The notes under the pieces are model-generated. The model had not been told where the DNA came from. It did not search any database and saw nothing but the letters and a program-made list of their open reading frames with translations. A stretch of DNA of 37,323 nt from Gammaproteobacteria bacterium (lineage in GTDB: Bacteria > Pseudomonadota > Gammaproteobacteria > Xanthomonadales > Wenzhouxiangellaceae), in the NCBI GenBank assembly GCA_009908385.1, contig JAAAPE010000004.1, positions 66,322-103,644 of the forward strand, in the 5' to 3' direction. Each line of letters begins with the position of its first letter. Positions within the stretch are counted from its first letter, which is position 1. The position numbers were made by a program, and so were the translations under genes. Shown here in pieces: positions 25,774 through 32,631 of this stretch.

Positions 25774-26790
25774 CTAGCTCAGGGCGCGGAGCGATTCACG
25801 CCAGGTACGGAACTCCGGCACCAGCATCTGCTCGCTCAGGCTCGCCATGGCGCGGCCGTAGAGGCGCTCGAGCTTACCGGGCGATGGCAGCGGCCACTGC
25901 TGCCCCTGGTCCAGCAGCGAGCGCGCCGAGTCCGGACGACAGACCAGCACCGCGTCACAGCCGGCATCCAGCGAGCTGTGGACGCGCTGTAACAGCGAAC
26001 CCGCCGGCCCTGCCCCGGCCATGTCCAGGTCGTCCGACACGACCACGCCCTCGAAGCCCAGCCGCTCTCTCAGGGTATCGACCACCCAGGCGCGCGAGTA
26101 GCCCGCGGGCTCAGGATCGCATGCCGGATAGCAAACGTGCGCCATCATAACGCTGTCCAGTCTTCGGGCGAGCGCGGCGAACGGCGCCAGGTCGGCCTCG
26201 AGCTCGTCCAGCGGACGCTCGTCGATCACCACCTCGTCGTGCGAGTCCGCTGTTACCGACCCGTGTCCGGGGAAATGCTTGCCGCAGCAGCGCATGCCCG
26301 CGTCCTTCATCCCGGCAATGTAATGCGCGCCCAGGTCGGCGACCGCCGCAGGGTCCGGGCTCATGCTTCGGTCGCCGATGACGCGGCTGCCGCGATCGAG
26401 ATCGAGCACCGGAGCGAAGCTGAGATCGACCCCGTGTCCCAGCACTTCGGCGGCCATCACCCGTCCGTGGCGATAAGCCAGATCACGGGCGCGATCCGGA
26501 TGCGAGGCATACCAGCGCCCGAGCAGGCCCAGCGGCGGCAGCGGCGTGAAACCGTCGCGGAACCTCTGGACGCGGCCGCCTTCCTGGTCGACGGCCAGCA
26601 GCAGACGCGGACTGCGCAGTGCCCGGATCGCTTCAGTCAGGGCAAGCAGCTGCTGCGGCGATTCGTAGTTGCGGGCGAACAGGATCACCCCGCCGACGCC
26701 CGGATGGCGAAGCATTTCAGCGCCGGATGCATCGAGCGACGTTCCCTCGATGCCCACGATGAGCGGTCCCAGCGGCAGTGCCCGGCTCAT
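25774..26790 (-). CDS. nagZ: Beta-N-acetylhexosaminidase (GH3), peptidoglycan recycling
   Basis: This 338-residue cytosolic glycosidase removes N-acetylglucosamine from anhydro-muropeptides. GH3 NagZ signatures are all present: DQEGGRVQRFRDGFTPLP at residues 69-86, KHFPGHGSVTADSHDE (loop dyad Asp183-His185), and nucleophile Asp254 in VVSDDLDMAGA. Length is the single-domain NagZ size. The ATG at 26790 overlaps the rlmD stop by four nucleotides. Association of nagZ with the methylthioinosine phosphorylase gene is also known in Pseudomonas, which supports the operon call. Confidence 0.95.
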   Translation of the reverse strand: MSRALPLGPLIVGIEGTSLDASGAEMLRHPGVGGVILFARNYESPQQLLALTEAIRALRSPRLLLAVDQEGGRVQRFRDGFTPLPPLGLLGRWYASHPDRARDLAYRHGRVMAAEVLGHGVDLSFAPVLDLDRGSRVIGDRSMSPDPAAVADLGAHYIAGMKDAGMRCCGKHFPGHGSVTADSHDEVVIDERPLDELEADLAPFAALARRLDSVMMAHVCYPACDPEPAGYSRAWVVDTLRERLGFEGVVVSDDLDMAGAGPAGSLLQRVHSSLDAGCDAVLVCRPDSARSLLDQGQQWPLPSPGKLERLYGRAMASLSEQMLVPEFRTWRESLRALS

Positions 26791-28112
26791 GCGCGTTCGA
26801 ACAGGGCGATGGATTCGACGTGTGCGGTATGCGGGAACATGTCGGCGATCCCGGCCCCGACCAGCCGGAAGCCGTGGTTCGAGACCAGCTCGCCGGCATC
26901 CCTCGCCAGGGTGCCCGGATTGCATGATACGTAGACCACACGCTGCGCGCCGGACCCGGCGATCATCGGCAGGACCTCGAGGGCTCCGCTACGCGGCGGG
27001 TCGATAAGCACGCCGTCGAAACCCGCCCGGTACCAGGATCGACCGGAGACGTCCCCGGCCAGGTCGGCAACCTCAAGCTCGACGTTGTCCACGCCGTTGC
27101 GCCGGGCGTTGGCGCCGGCCGCTTCGATCAGCTCGGCCGCGCCCTCGATACCGGTGACCTGGCCGGCGCGGGTGGCCAGGGGCAGCGTGAAATTGCCCAG
27201 GCCGCAGAACAGGTCGAGCACGCGGTCCCCGGGCCCGGGATCGAGCAGCTCGAGCGCGCGGGCGACCAGCGCGCGATTGACGGCGGCGTTGACCTGGATG
27301 AAGTGCTGGGGGTGAAAGGCCAGTTCGAGACCGAAGTCCTCCAGCCGGTAACTCAACTCGTGCGTCTCTGGCCAGAGCCTGTGCACGGTATCCGGGCCCT
27401 TGGGCTGCAGGTACACCGCGATGCCGTTGTCGTCGGACCAGCGCTTGAGCGCCAGAATGTCGTCGGGCGTGAGTTCGCGCAGATGGCGAATGACGATGGC
27501 CGAGGCACCGTCGCCGCTGGCAGTCTCGATCTGCGGCACCGCGTCGGCCACGGACAATTCGCCGAGCAACGCCGACAGGCTCTGGAGGCGATCGCTGAAA
27601 TCCGGGTGCAGGACCCGGCAGTCGCCGATATCGGCGACGAATCGCCCCTGTGGTTCGCGAAAGCCCACGAGCACGCGACCCTTACCCTTGACCAGGCGAG
27701 CGCTCAGGCGACTGCGCCGGCGGTAGTGCCAGGGCTCGGCCGAAATCGGTGCCCACCAGGATTCCGGCCGAACCTCGCCGATGCGCTCGAGATTGTCGAC
27801 CAGGCGCTTGTGCTTCCACGCCACCTGTGCGTCGTGCTCGAGATGCTGCAGGGCGCAGCCACCGCAGCGATCGAACCAGGGGCAATCCGGTTCGACGCGC
27901 TGGGACGATGCCTCGATCACTTCCTCGCACAAGGCCTCGTCGAAACGGCGGTTGCGCCCGATCACCCTGGCCGAAACCGTCTCTCCCGGCAGCGCGCCGT
28001 GCACGAACACGGCCTTGTCTCCGTGCCGTCCCACGCCGCGCCCGTCGTGCGACAAATCGGTGATGGCCACCTCGATCGGCTCGACCGGCAGGCGGCGGCG
28101 TCTTCTACCCAT
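26787..28112 (-). CDS. rlmD: 23S rRNA (uracil-1939 C5)-methyltransferase
   Basis: This 441-residue iron-sulfur RNA methyltransferase has an N-terminal TRAM domain (residues about 8-68), preceded by a basic MGRRRRRLP start. The cluster cysteines are Cys77, Cys83 and Cys86 in CPWFDRCGGC plus a fourth in the DIGDC segment. The SAM-binding methyltransferase domain has VLDLFCGLGNFTLPLA, and the nucleophile cysteine is in VSCNPGTLARD. Substrate choice (U1939, RlmD rather than U747 RlmC) follows from the TRAM domain and length. It is the first gene of the rlmD-nagZ-mscS-hpt-mtiP run. The 114 nt upstream consist mostly of an octamer repeat element, so its promoter must lie in or beyond that repeat. 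Confidence 0.95.
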   Translation of the reverse strand: MGRRRRRLPVEPIEVAITDLSHDGRGVGRHGDKAVFVHGALPGETVSARVIGRNRRFDEALCEEVIEASSQRVEPDCPWFDRCGGCALQHLEHDAQVAWKHKRLVDNLERIGEVRPESWWAPISAEPWHYRRRSRLSARLVKGKGRVLVGFREPQGRFVADIGDCRVLHPDFSDRLQSLSALLGELSVADAVPQIETASGDGASAIVIRHLRELTPDDILALKRWSDDNGIAVYLQPKGPDTVHRLWPETHELSYRLEDFGLELAFHPQHFIQVNAAVNRALVARALELLDPGPGDRVLDLFCGLGNFTLPLATRAGQVTGIEGAAELIEAAGANARRNGVDNVELEVADLAGDVSGRSWYRAGFDGVLIDPPRSGALEVLPMIAGSGAQRVVYVSCNPGTLARDAGELVSNHGFRLVGAGIADMFPHTAHVESIALFERA

Positions 28113-28117
28113 AAGAA

Positions 28118-28224
28118 TTGGTTCTTTGGTTCTTTGGTTGCTCGAATTGGCAGTGCTTACGGGTTAGGAAAGGAGCCGAAGGAGCCCCCGGTTACCAAAA
28201 CACCAAAACACGAAAACACCAAAG
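28118..28224. repeat. Octamer fold-back element upstream of rlmD
   Basis: The left arm is nearly three copies of TTGGTTCT (28118-28139). The right arm is nearly four copies of ACCAAAAC with one ACGAAAAC variant (28194-28224). The TTTGG blocks of one arm pair with the CCAAA blocks of the other. The 54-nt centre contains a GGAGCCGAAGGAGCC direct repeat. The element fills the gap from the rlmD start to the DUF1318 stop, both minus strand. Confidence 0.8.
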
Positions 28225-28226
28225 TA

Positions 28227-28808
28227 CTATTTCTGCGTCCAGCTTCCGTCGGACTGCTGGTAGTACCAGCCCGATCTCGCGTTGGCGATCCACTGCCGGG
28301 CGAAGGTGTCGCGAATGTCGTCTTCCCATTCGGGGTGACCGTTGGCGATCGCGATTTCGCGGTAGACCGCGTTGCGATCAGCGTTTTCCTCGCCGACCAC
28401 GCGCTCGAGCTCACGCCGCTCCGAAAGGCCCACGGCAGAGCGGTCGCGAATCTCGACCAGGCCGTCGCGGGAAAAACCGATCGCGCCGGCATCGAACCAG
28501 GCGGCCAGATGCTGACGCTGCCGTTCGGCCATACGCTGCTTGATGGCCTCGATCTGCGGTGTGTCGATGTCGATATCCGGGCTCTGCGCGTGGGCGCTCG
28601 CCACGGGAGACAGGGCGTGCCACCAGGACGCGCTCGAAGCCTGGGGTTCGGTCGAAGGCGCCGCCGGCACGTCCTCGCCGAGCACGTCACGGATGAAGCG
28701 ATCGGCGGCGCGCTCTGCGGCCGCTTCCGGAAAATACACGTTGATGGTCACGCAGGCGGCCAGCATCATTGCGCTGGCGATGGCCGTCATGGAAAGGAAA
28801 CGATGCAT
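28227..28808 (-). CDS. DUF1318 (YdbL-like) lipoprotein
   Basis: This 193-residue protein has a lipoprotein signal: hydrophobic segment, then the lipobox MMLAACVTINVYFPE with Cys19 as the lipidation site. The mature N-terminus VTINVYFPEAAAERAADRFI is typical for this group, and the DUF1318 domain covers the C-terminal half (RNAVYREIAIANGHPEWEDDIRDTFARQW region). The family is of unknown function; E. coli YdbL sits with the ydbH-ynbE intermembrane phospholipid-transport genes, which are not in this window. A purine-rich AGGAGA ribosome site precedes the ATG at 28808. The position +2 valine after Cys favours outer-membrane sorting. A 15-nt palindrome lies 30 nt upstream. Confidence 0.88.
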   Translation of the reverse strand: MHRFLSMTAIASAMMLAACVTINVYFPEAAAERAADRFIRDVLGEDVPAAPSTEPQASSASWWHALSPVASAHAQSPDIDIDTPQIEAIKQRMAERQRQHLAAWFDAGAIGFSRDGLVEIRDRSAVGLSERRELERVVGEENADRNAVYREIAIANGHPEWEDDIRDTFARQWIANARSGWYYQQSDGSWTQK

Positions 28809-28837
28809 GGTGCCTTCTCCTGGCTGGGTTCGGAATG

Positions 28838-28852
28838 GTGACAGATTGTCAC
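28838..28852. promoter_or_regulatory. Perfect palindrome, candidate operator before the DUF1318 gene
   Basis: GTGACAGATTGTCAC is a perfect inverted repeat with 6-nt arms and a 3-nt centre, 30 nt upstream of the DUF1318 ATG in the 100-nt gap after radA. It lacks a T-run or high GC content, so an operator is more likely than a terminator. No known regulator consensus was recognised. Confidence 0.4.
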
Positions 28853-28908
28853 GCCACGCCTGAATTCGATCTGAATAGTGTAAGGGAATCCGCCGGCGGG
28901 CGGACCGC

Positions 28909-30276
28909 TCAGACCGCATCGAGGGCTTGCGCGAGCGTACGACAGCCCCGCGCCGTGATGCGCGCCTTGACGCCCTTGAGGTTGGCCTCTGGCACGAGCG
29001 CCTGGTCGAACCCCTGCCCGGCCGCCTCGCGCAGGCGCTCCTCGCCGTTGTAGACCGGCCGCAGCTCGCCCGCGAGCCCGACCTCGCCGAACGCCACCAG
29101 GCCCTTGGGCAGCGGCTTTTCGCGCAGCGAGGACTTCAGCGCCAGTGCGATGGCCAGGTCGCTGGCAGTTTCGGAAATGCGCATTCCTCCGGCCACGTTG
29201 ACGAACACGTCCTGGTCGCCGACGACGATGCCGGCGTGACGGTTCATGACCGCGAGCAGCATCGCCAGGCGGTTGGGGTCGACGCCCACGGCGACACGGC
29301 GGGGATTCGACAGGTTCGACGGCGCCACCAGGGCCTGCACCTCCACCATCAGGGGCCGTGTCCCCTCGCGCGTGACCAGCACGCAGCTGCCCGCGGCCGG
29401 CTCCTCCTGTCCGGACAGGAAGATGGCCGAAGGATTGGCCACGGCCTTGAGGCCCTTGTCGCTCATCGCGAAAACCCCGAGCTCGTTGGCCGCGCCGAAG
29501 CGGTTCTTCACCGCGCGCACGAGCCGGTAGCGACTGCCGGAATCGGACTCGAAATAGAGCACGGCGTCGACCATGTGCTCGAGCACGCGCGGCCCGGCCA
29601 GCGCACCTTCCTTGGTGACGTGACCGACCAGCACCACGGCGCAGCCGGTCTGCTTGGCGAACTGCACCAGGCGGGCCGCGCACTCGCGCACCTGGGCGAC
29701 CGCGCCGGGGGCGGACTGAAGCGCTTCGGTCCACAGGGTCTGGATGGAATCAACCACCATGAACGCGGGCCGTCTTTCGGCCGCGGTGGCCAGGATGACC
29801 TCCAGGCTGGTCTCGGTCAGGCAGTCCAGGTGCGAAGGATCCAGGCCCAGGCGGCGCGCGCGCATGGCGACCTGGGCCGCAGACTCCTCGCCGGTCACGT
29901 ACAGGCTGCCGTGACCGGCAGCCAGGGCGTCCTGGGCCTGCAACAGCAGGGTCGACTTGCCGATGCCCGGATCGCCGCCGAGCAGCACCACCGAACCGGG
30001 CACCAGTCCGCCGCCGAGCACCCGGTCGAGCTCGCTCAGGCCCGAAGACAGACGGTCGGATGCCGCCTCGGCACGCACCTCGGCGAGATTGCTGACCGTG
30101 GCGGACGCCGTTCCGGACCAGTTGCCGCGACCCTTCGGTCCGCGGGCGGCCGAGGCGGGTTCGGCGATGCCCTCCTCCATTGAATTCCAGGCCTGGCAAT
30201 CCGGACACTGCCCGGACCACTTGGGATAGCTCGCACCGCACTCGCGGCAGGTATAAACTGACTTGAGTTTAGCCAT
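28909..30276 (-). CDS. radA: DNA repair protein RadA (Sms)
   Basis: This 455-residue RecA-like, hexameric branch-migration helicase acts in recombinational repair. An N-terminal C4 zinc finger (Cys10, Cys13, Cys24, Cys27) is followed by the ATPase core with Walker A GGDPGIGKSTLL. The RadA-specific KNRFGAANELGVF motif and a C-terminal Lon-like domain (GLVAFGEVGLAGELRPVYNGEERLREA region) complete it. Length agrees with E. coli (460). The ATG at 30276 has no ribosome site; CAAAAT about 7 nt upstream might be a weak -10, which would again give a leaderless message. It is divergent from pspF across a 232-nt repeat-bearing gap. Confidence 0.96.
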   Translation of the reverse strand: MAKLKSVYTCRECGASYPKWSGQCPDCQAWNSMEEGIAEPASAARGPKGRGNWSGTASATVSNLAEVRAEAASDRLSSGLSELDRVLGGGLVPGSVVLLGGDPGIGKSTLLLQAQDALAAGHGSLYVTGEESAAQVAMRARRLGLDPSHLDCLTETSLEVILATAAERRPAFMVVDSIQTLWTEALQSAPGAVAQVRECAARLVQFAKQTGCAVVLVGHVTKEGALAGPRVLEHMVDAVLYFESDSGSRYRLVRAVKNRFGAANELGVFAMSDKGLKAVANPSAIFLSGQEEPAAGSCVLVTREGTRPLMVEVQALVAPSNLSNPRRVAVGVDPNRLAMLLAVMNRHAGIVVGDQDVFVNVAGGMRISETASDLAIALALKSSLREKPLPKGLVAFGEVGLAGELRPVYNGEERLREAAGQGFDQALVPEANLKGVKARITARGCRTLAQALDAV

Positions 30277-30331
30277 GGCAATATTTTGACAGAGATGGGG
30301 ACTGAGAAAGCGACGCCGGAATCTGAAATCA

Positions 30332-30457
30332 AAATCCGAAATCCGAAATCCGAAACAAATTCGAAAACCCGAATTCGAAACACGGCCCCGATCGCAGCAC
30401 GATCAAAGCTGACGACTCACCCGTTTCGGATTTGGTGCTTCGGATTTCGAATTTTGG
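30332..30457. repeat. Heptamer fold-back element between radA and pspF
   Basis: Three exact AAATCCG units lie at 30332-30352, followed by degenerate relatives to about 30380. Facing them at 30423-30457 is an imperfect inverse beginning GTTTCGGATTTGG; GTTTCGGATTT is the exact inverse of AAATCCGAAAC in the left arm. The element is AT-rich. The remaining gap (30277-30331, 30458-30508) shows no other recognisable site and no sigma-54 promoter. Confidence 0.75.
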
Positions 30458-30508
30458 TGTCTTGGTGCAAACCGCTCGATGGGATTACACCGACATGCTC
30501 ACAGCCCG

Positions 30509-31522
30509 ATGAATCGACCTGAGCAGCCAGTTATCGGTGAATCGCCCGCCTTTCTGGGCGTGCTGGAGGAGGTCTCGCGCGCGGCGGCGCTGAACCGGCC
30601 GGTCCTGATCGTGGGCGAACGCGGCACCGGCAAGGAAGTCATCGCCGAGCGGCTGCACTTTCTCTCGCCGCGCTGGGATCAACCGCTGGTCAAGGTCAAC
30701 TGCGCAGCGATCAGCGAATCCCTGCTCGAATCCGAACTGTTCGGCCACGAAGCCGGGGCCTTCACCGACGCCTCCCGCCAGCGGGCCGGCCGCTTCGAAC
30801 GCGCCGATGGGGGAACACTCTTTCTCGACGAATTGGCCAGCACCTCCCTCGCCGTCCAGGAGAAGATCCTGCGCGTGATCGAGTACGGCCAGTTCGAGCG
30901 GCTGGGCTCGACGCGAATGCTGGAGGTCGACGTCCGACTGGTCGGGGCCAGCAACGTCGACCTGCCCGAACTGGCCAGGCAGGGACGTTTTCGCGCCGAC
31001 CTCCTCGACCGCCTGGCATTCGACGTGATCACCCTGCCCCCCTTGCGGGAACGACGCGAGGACATCCTGCCGCTGGCCGAGCACTTCGCCATGCGCATGA
31101 CCCGGGAACTCGGGCGCGAACTGTTCGCCGGCTTCGGCGAGGCCGCCATCGCCGCCATGCTCGACCAGCCCTGGCCGGGCAACGTGCGCGAACTGAAGAA
31201 CGTGGTCGAACGCGCCGTCTACCGGCTGCCCGAACCGCAGGCGCCCGTCGACGAGATCGAATTCGACCCCTTCGCCTCGCCGTGGCGACCGGGTCGACCT
31301 TCCGGTGCACGGGACCGGCTGCCGGATCCGGCCCACGAGCCAGTCGACCTGCGGGCCTGGCTCGATGCGCAGGAAAAACGCCTGGTCGAGGCCGCCCTGA
31401 AAGCGAGCGGCAGTCACCAGGGCAAGGCCGCGGAGCGTCTGGGGCTCAGTTACGACCAGTTGCGCGGCATCCTGCGAAAGCACGGGATCGGCCGCGGAAG
31501 GACGGCGACTCAGTCGGACTGA
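30509..31522 (+). CDS. pspF: Sigma-54-dependent activator PspF
   Basis: This 337-residue activator lacks a receiver domain and consists of an AAA+ domain (residues about 5-245) and a C-terminal Fis-type helix-turn-helix (SGSHQGKAAERLGLSYDQLRG region). Walker A is GERGTGKE at 36-43, and Walker B lies in GGTLFLDELA. The RADLLDRLAFDVITLPPLRER stretch matches E. coli PspF closely. The sigma-54-contact loop reads GAFTDA (83-88) where E. coli has GAFTGA. No psp structural genes are adjacent: the divergent neighbour is radA, so its targets must be elsewhere. The ATG at 30509 was chosen because PspF homologues begin just before this point. Its end overlaps a diguanylate cyclase remnant by 13 nt. Confidence 0.9.
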   Translation: MNRPEQPVIGESPAFLGVLEEVSRAAALNRPVLIVGERGTGKEVIAERLHFLSPRWDQPLVKVNCAAISESLLESELFGHEAGAFTDASRQRAGRFERADGGTLFLDELASTSLAVQEKILRVIEYGQFERLGSTRMLEVDVRLVGASNVDLPELARQGRFRADLLDRLAFDVITLPPLRERREDILPLAEHFAMRMTRELGRELFAGFGEAAIAAMLDQPWPGNVRELKNVVERAVYRLPEPQAPVDEIEFDPFASPWRPGRPSGARDRLPDPAHEPVDLRAWLDAQEKRLVEAALKASGSHQGKAAERLGLSYDQLRGILRKHGIGRGRTATQSD

Positions 31523-31680
31523 GGCGTGATCTCGATCCGGTTCCGCGCCCCACGCTTGGCCGCGTAGAGCGCGTCATCGGCCTGCTTGAACAGTTCGCCG
31601 AGGCCGCGCATGGACGGACCGCGCACCGCGACGCCGACGCTGACGCTCAGGGTCAGGTCCCCGGCGCGGGTACTGATACC
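31510..31680 (-). pseudogene. C-terminal remnant of a GGDEF (diguanylate cyclase) gene
   Basis: On the minus strand the last 50-odd codons before the TGA at 31510-31512 read RAGDLTLSVSVGVAVRG, then LFKQADDALYAAKRGARNRI and a short tail. This is the unmistakable end of a GGDEF domain: the SVGVA strand, and ADDALYAAK...GRNR-like ending (here GARNR). Everything N-terminal of it, including the GGDEF motif, is absent. In its place the sirtuin gene begins on the opposite strand at 31699. The piece has no start codon or upstream domain of its own, so it is probably inert. It overlaps the pspF stop tail to tail by 13 nt. Confidence 0.8.
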
Positions 31681-31698
31681 CAATCTACTGGAGCCAAG

Positions 31699-32481
31699 AT
31701 GAGCCGGACAATCTGCCGCAATTCCGAAGAGATACCCCGGGAACTGCTCGACTGCCTCGAACGCGCCGGCAAGGTGGCGGTCCTGACCGGCGCCGGCGTT
31801 TCCGCGGAGTCGGGCATCCCGACCTTTCGCGAGGCGCACACGGGGATCTGGGCGCGCTTCGATCCCATGCAACTGGCCTCGCCGGAAGCCTTCGAACAGG
31901 ATCCGGCCACGGTCTGGGACTGGTACCAATGGCGGCGCGAGCTCATCGCCCGCTCGCGCCCCAATGCCGGCCACTACGCGCTGGCCGAACTCCAGGGGCT
32001 GGTGACGGAACTGGTCACAATCACCCAGAACGTGGACGGGTTCCACGCCCTTGCCGGATCGAGCGGCGTCCTGGAGCTGCACGGCAACATCCAGCGGGAT
32101 GTGTGTTCGCGTACCGGGCGAACCATCGATCCCGACTGGATCGAGGCACACCGGGAACAGCGTCCGCCGCCATCGCCGCATCACGCCGAAGGCCTGGCGC
32201 GCCCCGACGTCGTCTGGTTCGGGGAGGCGCTTGATCCAGGCACGCTGGACGCTGCTTTTGCGGCTGCCGGCATCTGCGACGTCGTGATCACAGCCGGCAC
32301 CAGCGGTGCCGTCCAGCCGGCGGCCAGCATTCCGGTTGCCGCGCTGCAGGCCGGGGCCGTGATGATCGACATCAACCCCGAGGAAAACGAACTGTCGCGC
32401 ATGGCCCGCTGGCACCTCGCTGGCCCATCGGCGACCTGGCTGCCGGCGCTGGTCGGGGAACTGGGCCGGAACCGGGGCTGA
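31699..32481 (+). CDS. Sirtuin-family NAD-dependent deacylase with reduced zinc site
   Basis: This 260-residue Sir2-fold protein has GAGVSAESGIPTFR at 31-44, ITQNVDGFH at 108-116, catalytic His128 in LELHGN, RPDVVWFGE at 168-176, and the TAGTSGAVQPA nucleotide site. Tyr76-x-x-Arg79 fits the class III (SIRT5/CobB) acyl-binding pair that favours succinyl- or malonyl-lysine. The usual four zinc cysteines are not there. Only Cys136 (DVCSRTG) remains, and the second pair is replaced by SPHHAEG, although the fold on both sides is intact. A GGAG ribosome site precedes the ATG. The gene lies between two pieces that look like a broken diguanylate cyclase, suggesting insertion or replacement. Confidence 0.88.
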   Translation: MSRTICRNSEEIPRELLDCLERAGKVAVLTGAGVSAESGIPTFREAHTGIWARFDPMQLASPEAFEQDPATVWDWYQWRRELIARSRPNAGHYALAELQGLVTELVTITQNVDGFHALAGSSGVLELHGNIQRDVCSRTGRTIDPDWIEAHREQRPPPSPHHAEGLARPDVVWFGEALDPGTLDAAFAAAGICDVVITAGTSGAVQPAASIPVAALQAGAVMIDINPEENELSRMARWHLAGPSATWLPALVGELGRNRG

Positions 32482-32545
32482 CCCGCGACAGGACGAAAGC
32501 CAGCGCCAGTATCGGCCACACGCAACGCATCTTGATGGGCGGCAT
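32482..32545 (-). other. Signal-peptide-like leader, possible N-terminal stub of the broken cyclase gene
   Basis: From an ATG at 32545 the minus strand reads [20 protein letters not shown] and then runs into the sirtuin gene. It looks like a membrane or export leader, as many sensor diguanylate cyclases have, and its orientation agrees with the GGDEF remnant at 31510-31680. The two are in different frames relative to each other. The match is suggestive only; 21 residues are too few to prove origin. The rest of the 150-nt gap to tdh holds the tdh promoter. Confidence 0.25.
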
Positions 32546-32597
32546 GTCACGCACGAAACCCGAACGGCCCGGGAACATTCCCGAGTCGCCATCGCTT

Positions 32598-32603
32598 TAT
32601 AAT
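32598..32603 (+). promoter_or_regulatory. Consensus -10 box for tdh
   Basis: A perfect TATAAT lies 29-34 nt before the tdh ATG, predicting a leader of about 22 nt that contains the GGAG ribosome site at 32621-32624. No -35 match is seen at normal spacing. Confidence 0.5.
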
Positions 32604-32631
32604 GGCGGCTTTAACACCCCGGAGACGATTC

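Noticed and set aside
31510-32592. 360-codon minus-strand open frame across the sirtuin as an intact cyclase
   Set aside because: Only its last 50-odd codons resemble a GGDEF domain; the rest is the antisense of a clear sirtuin gene.
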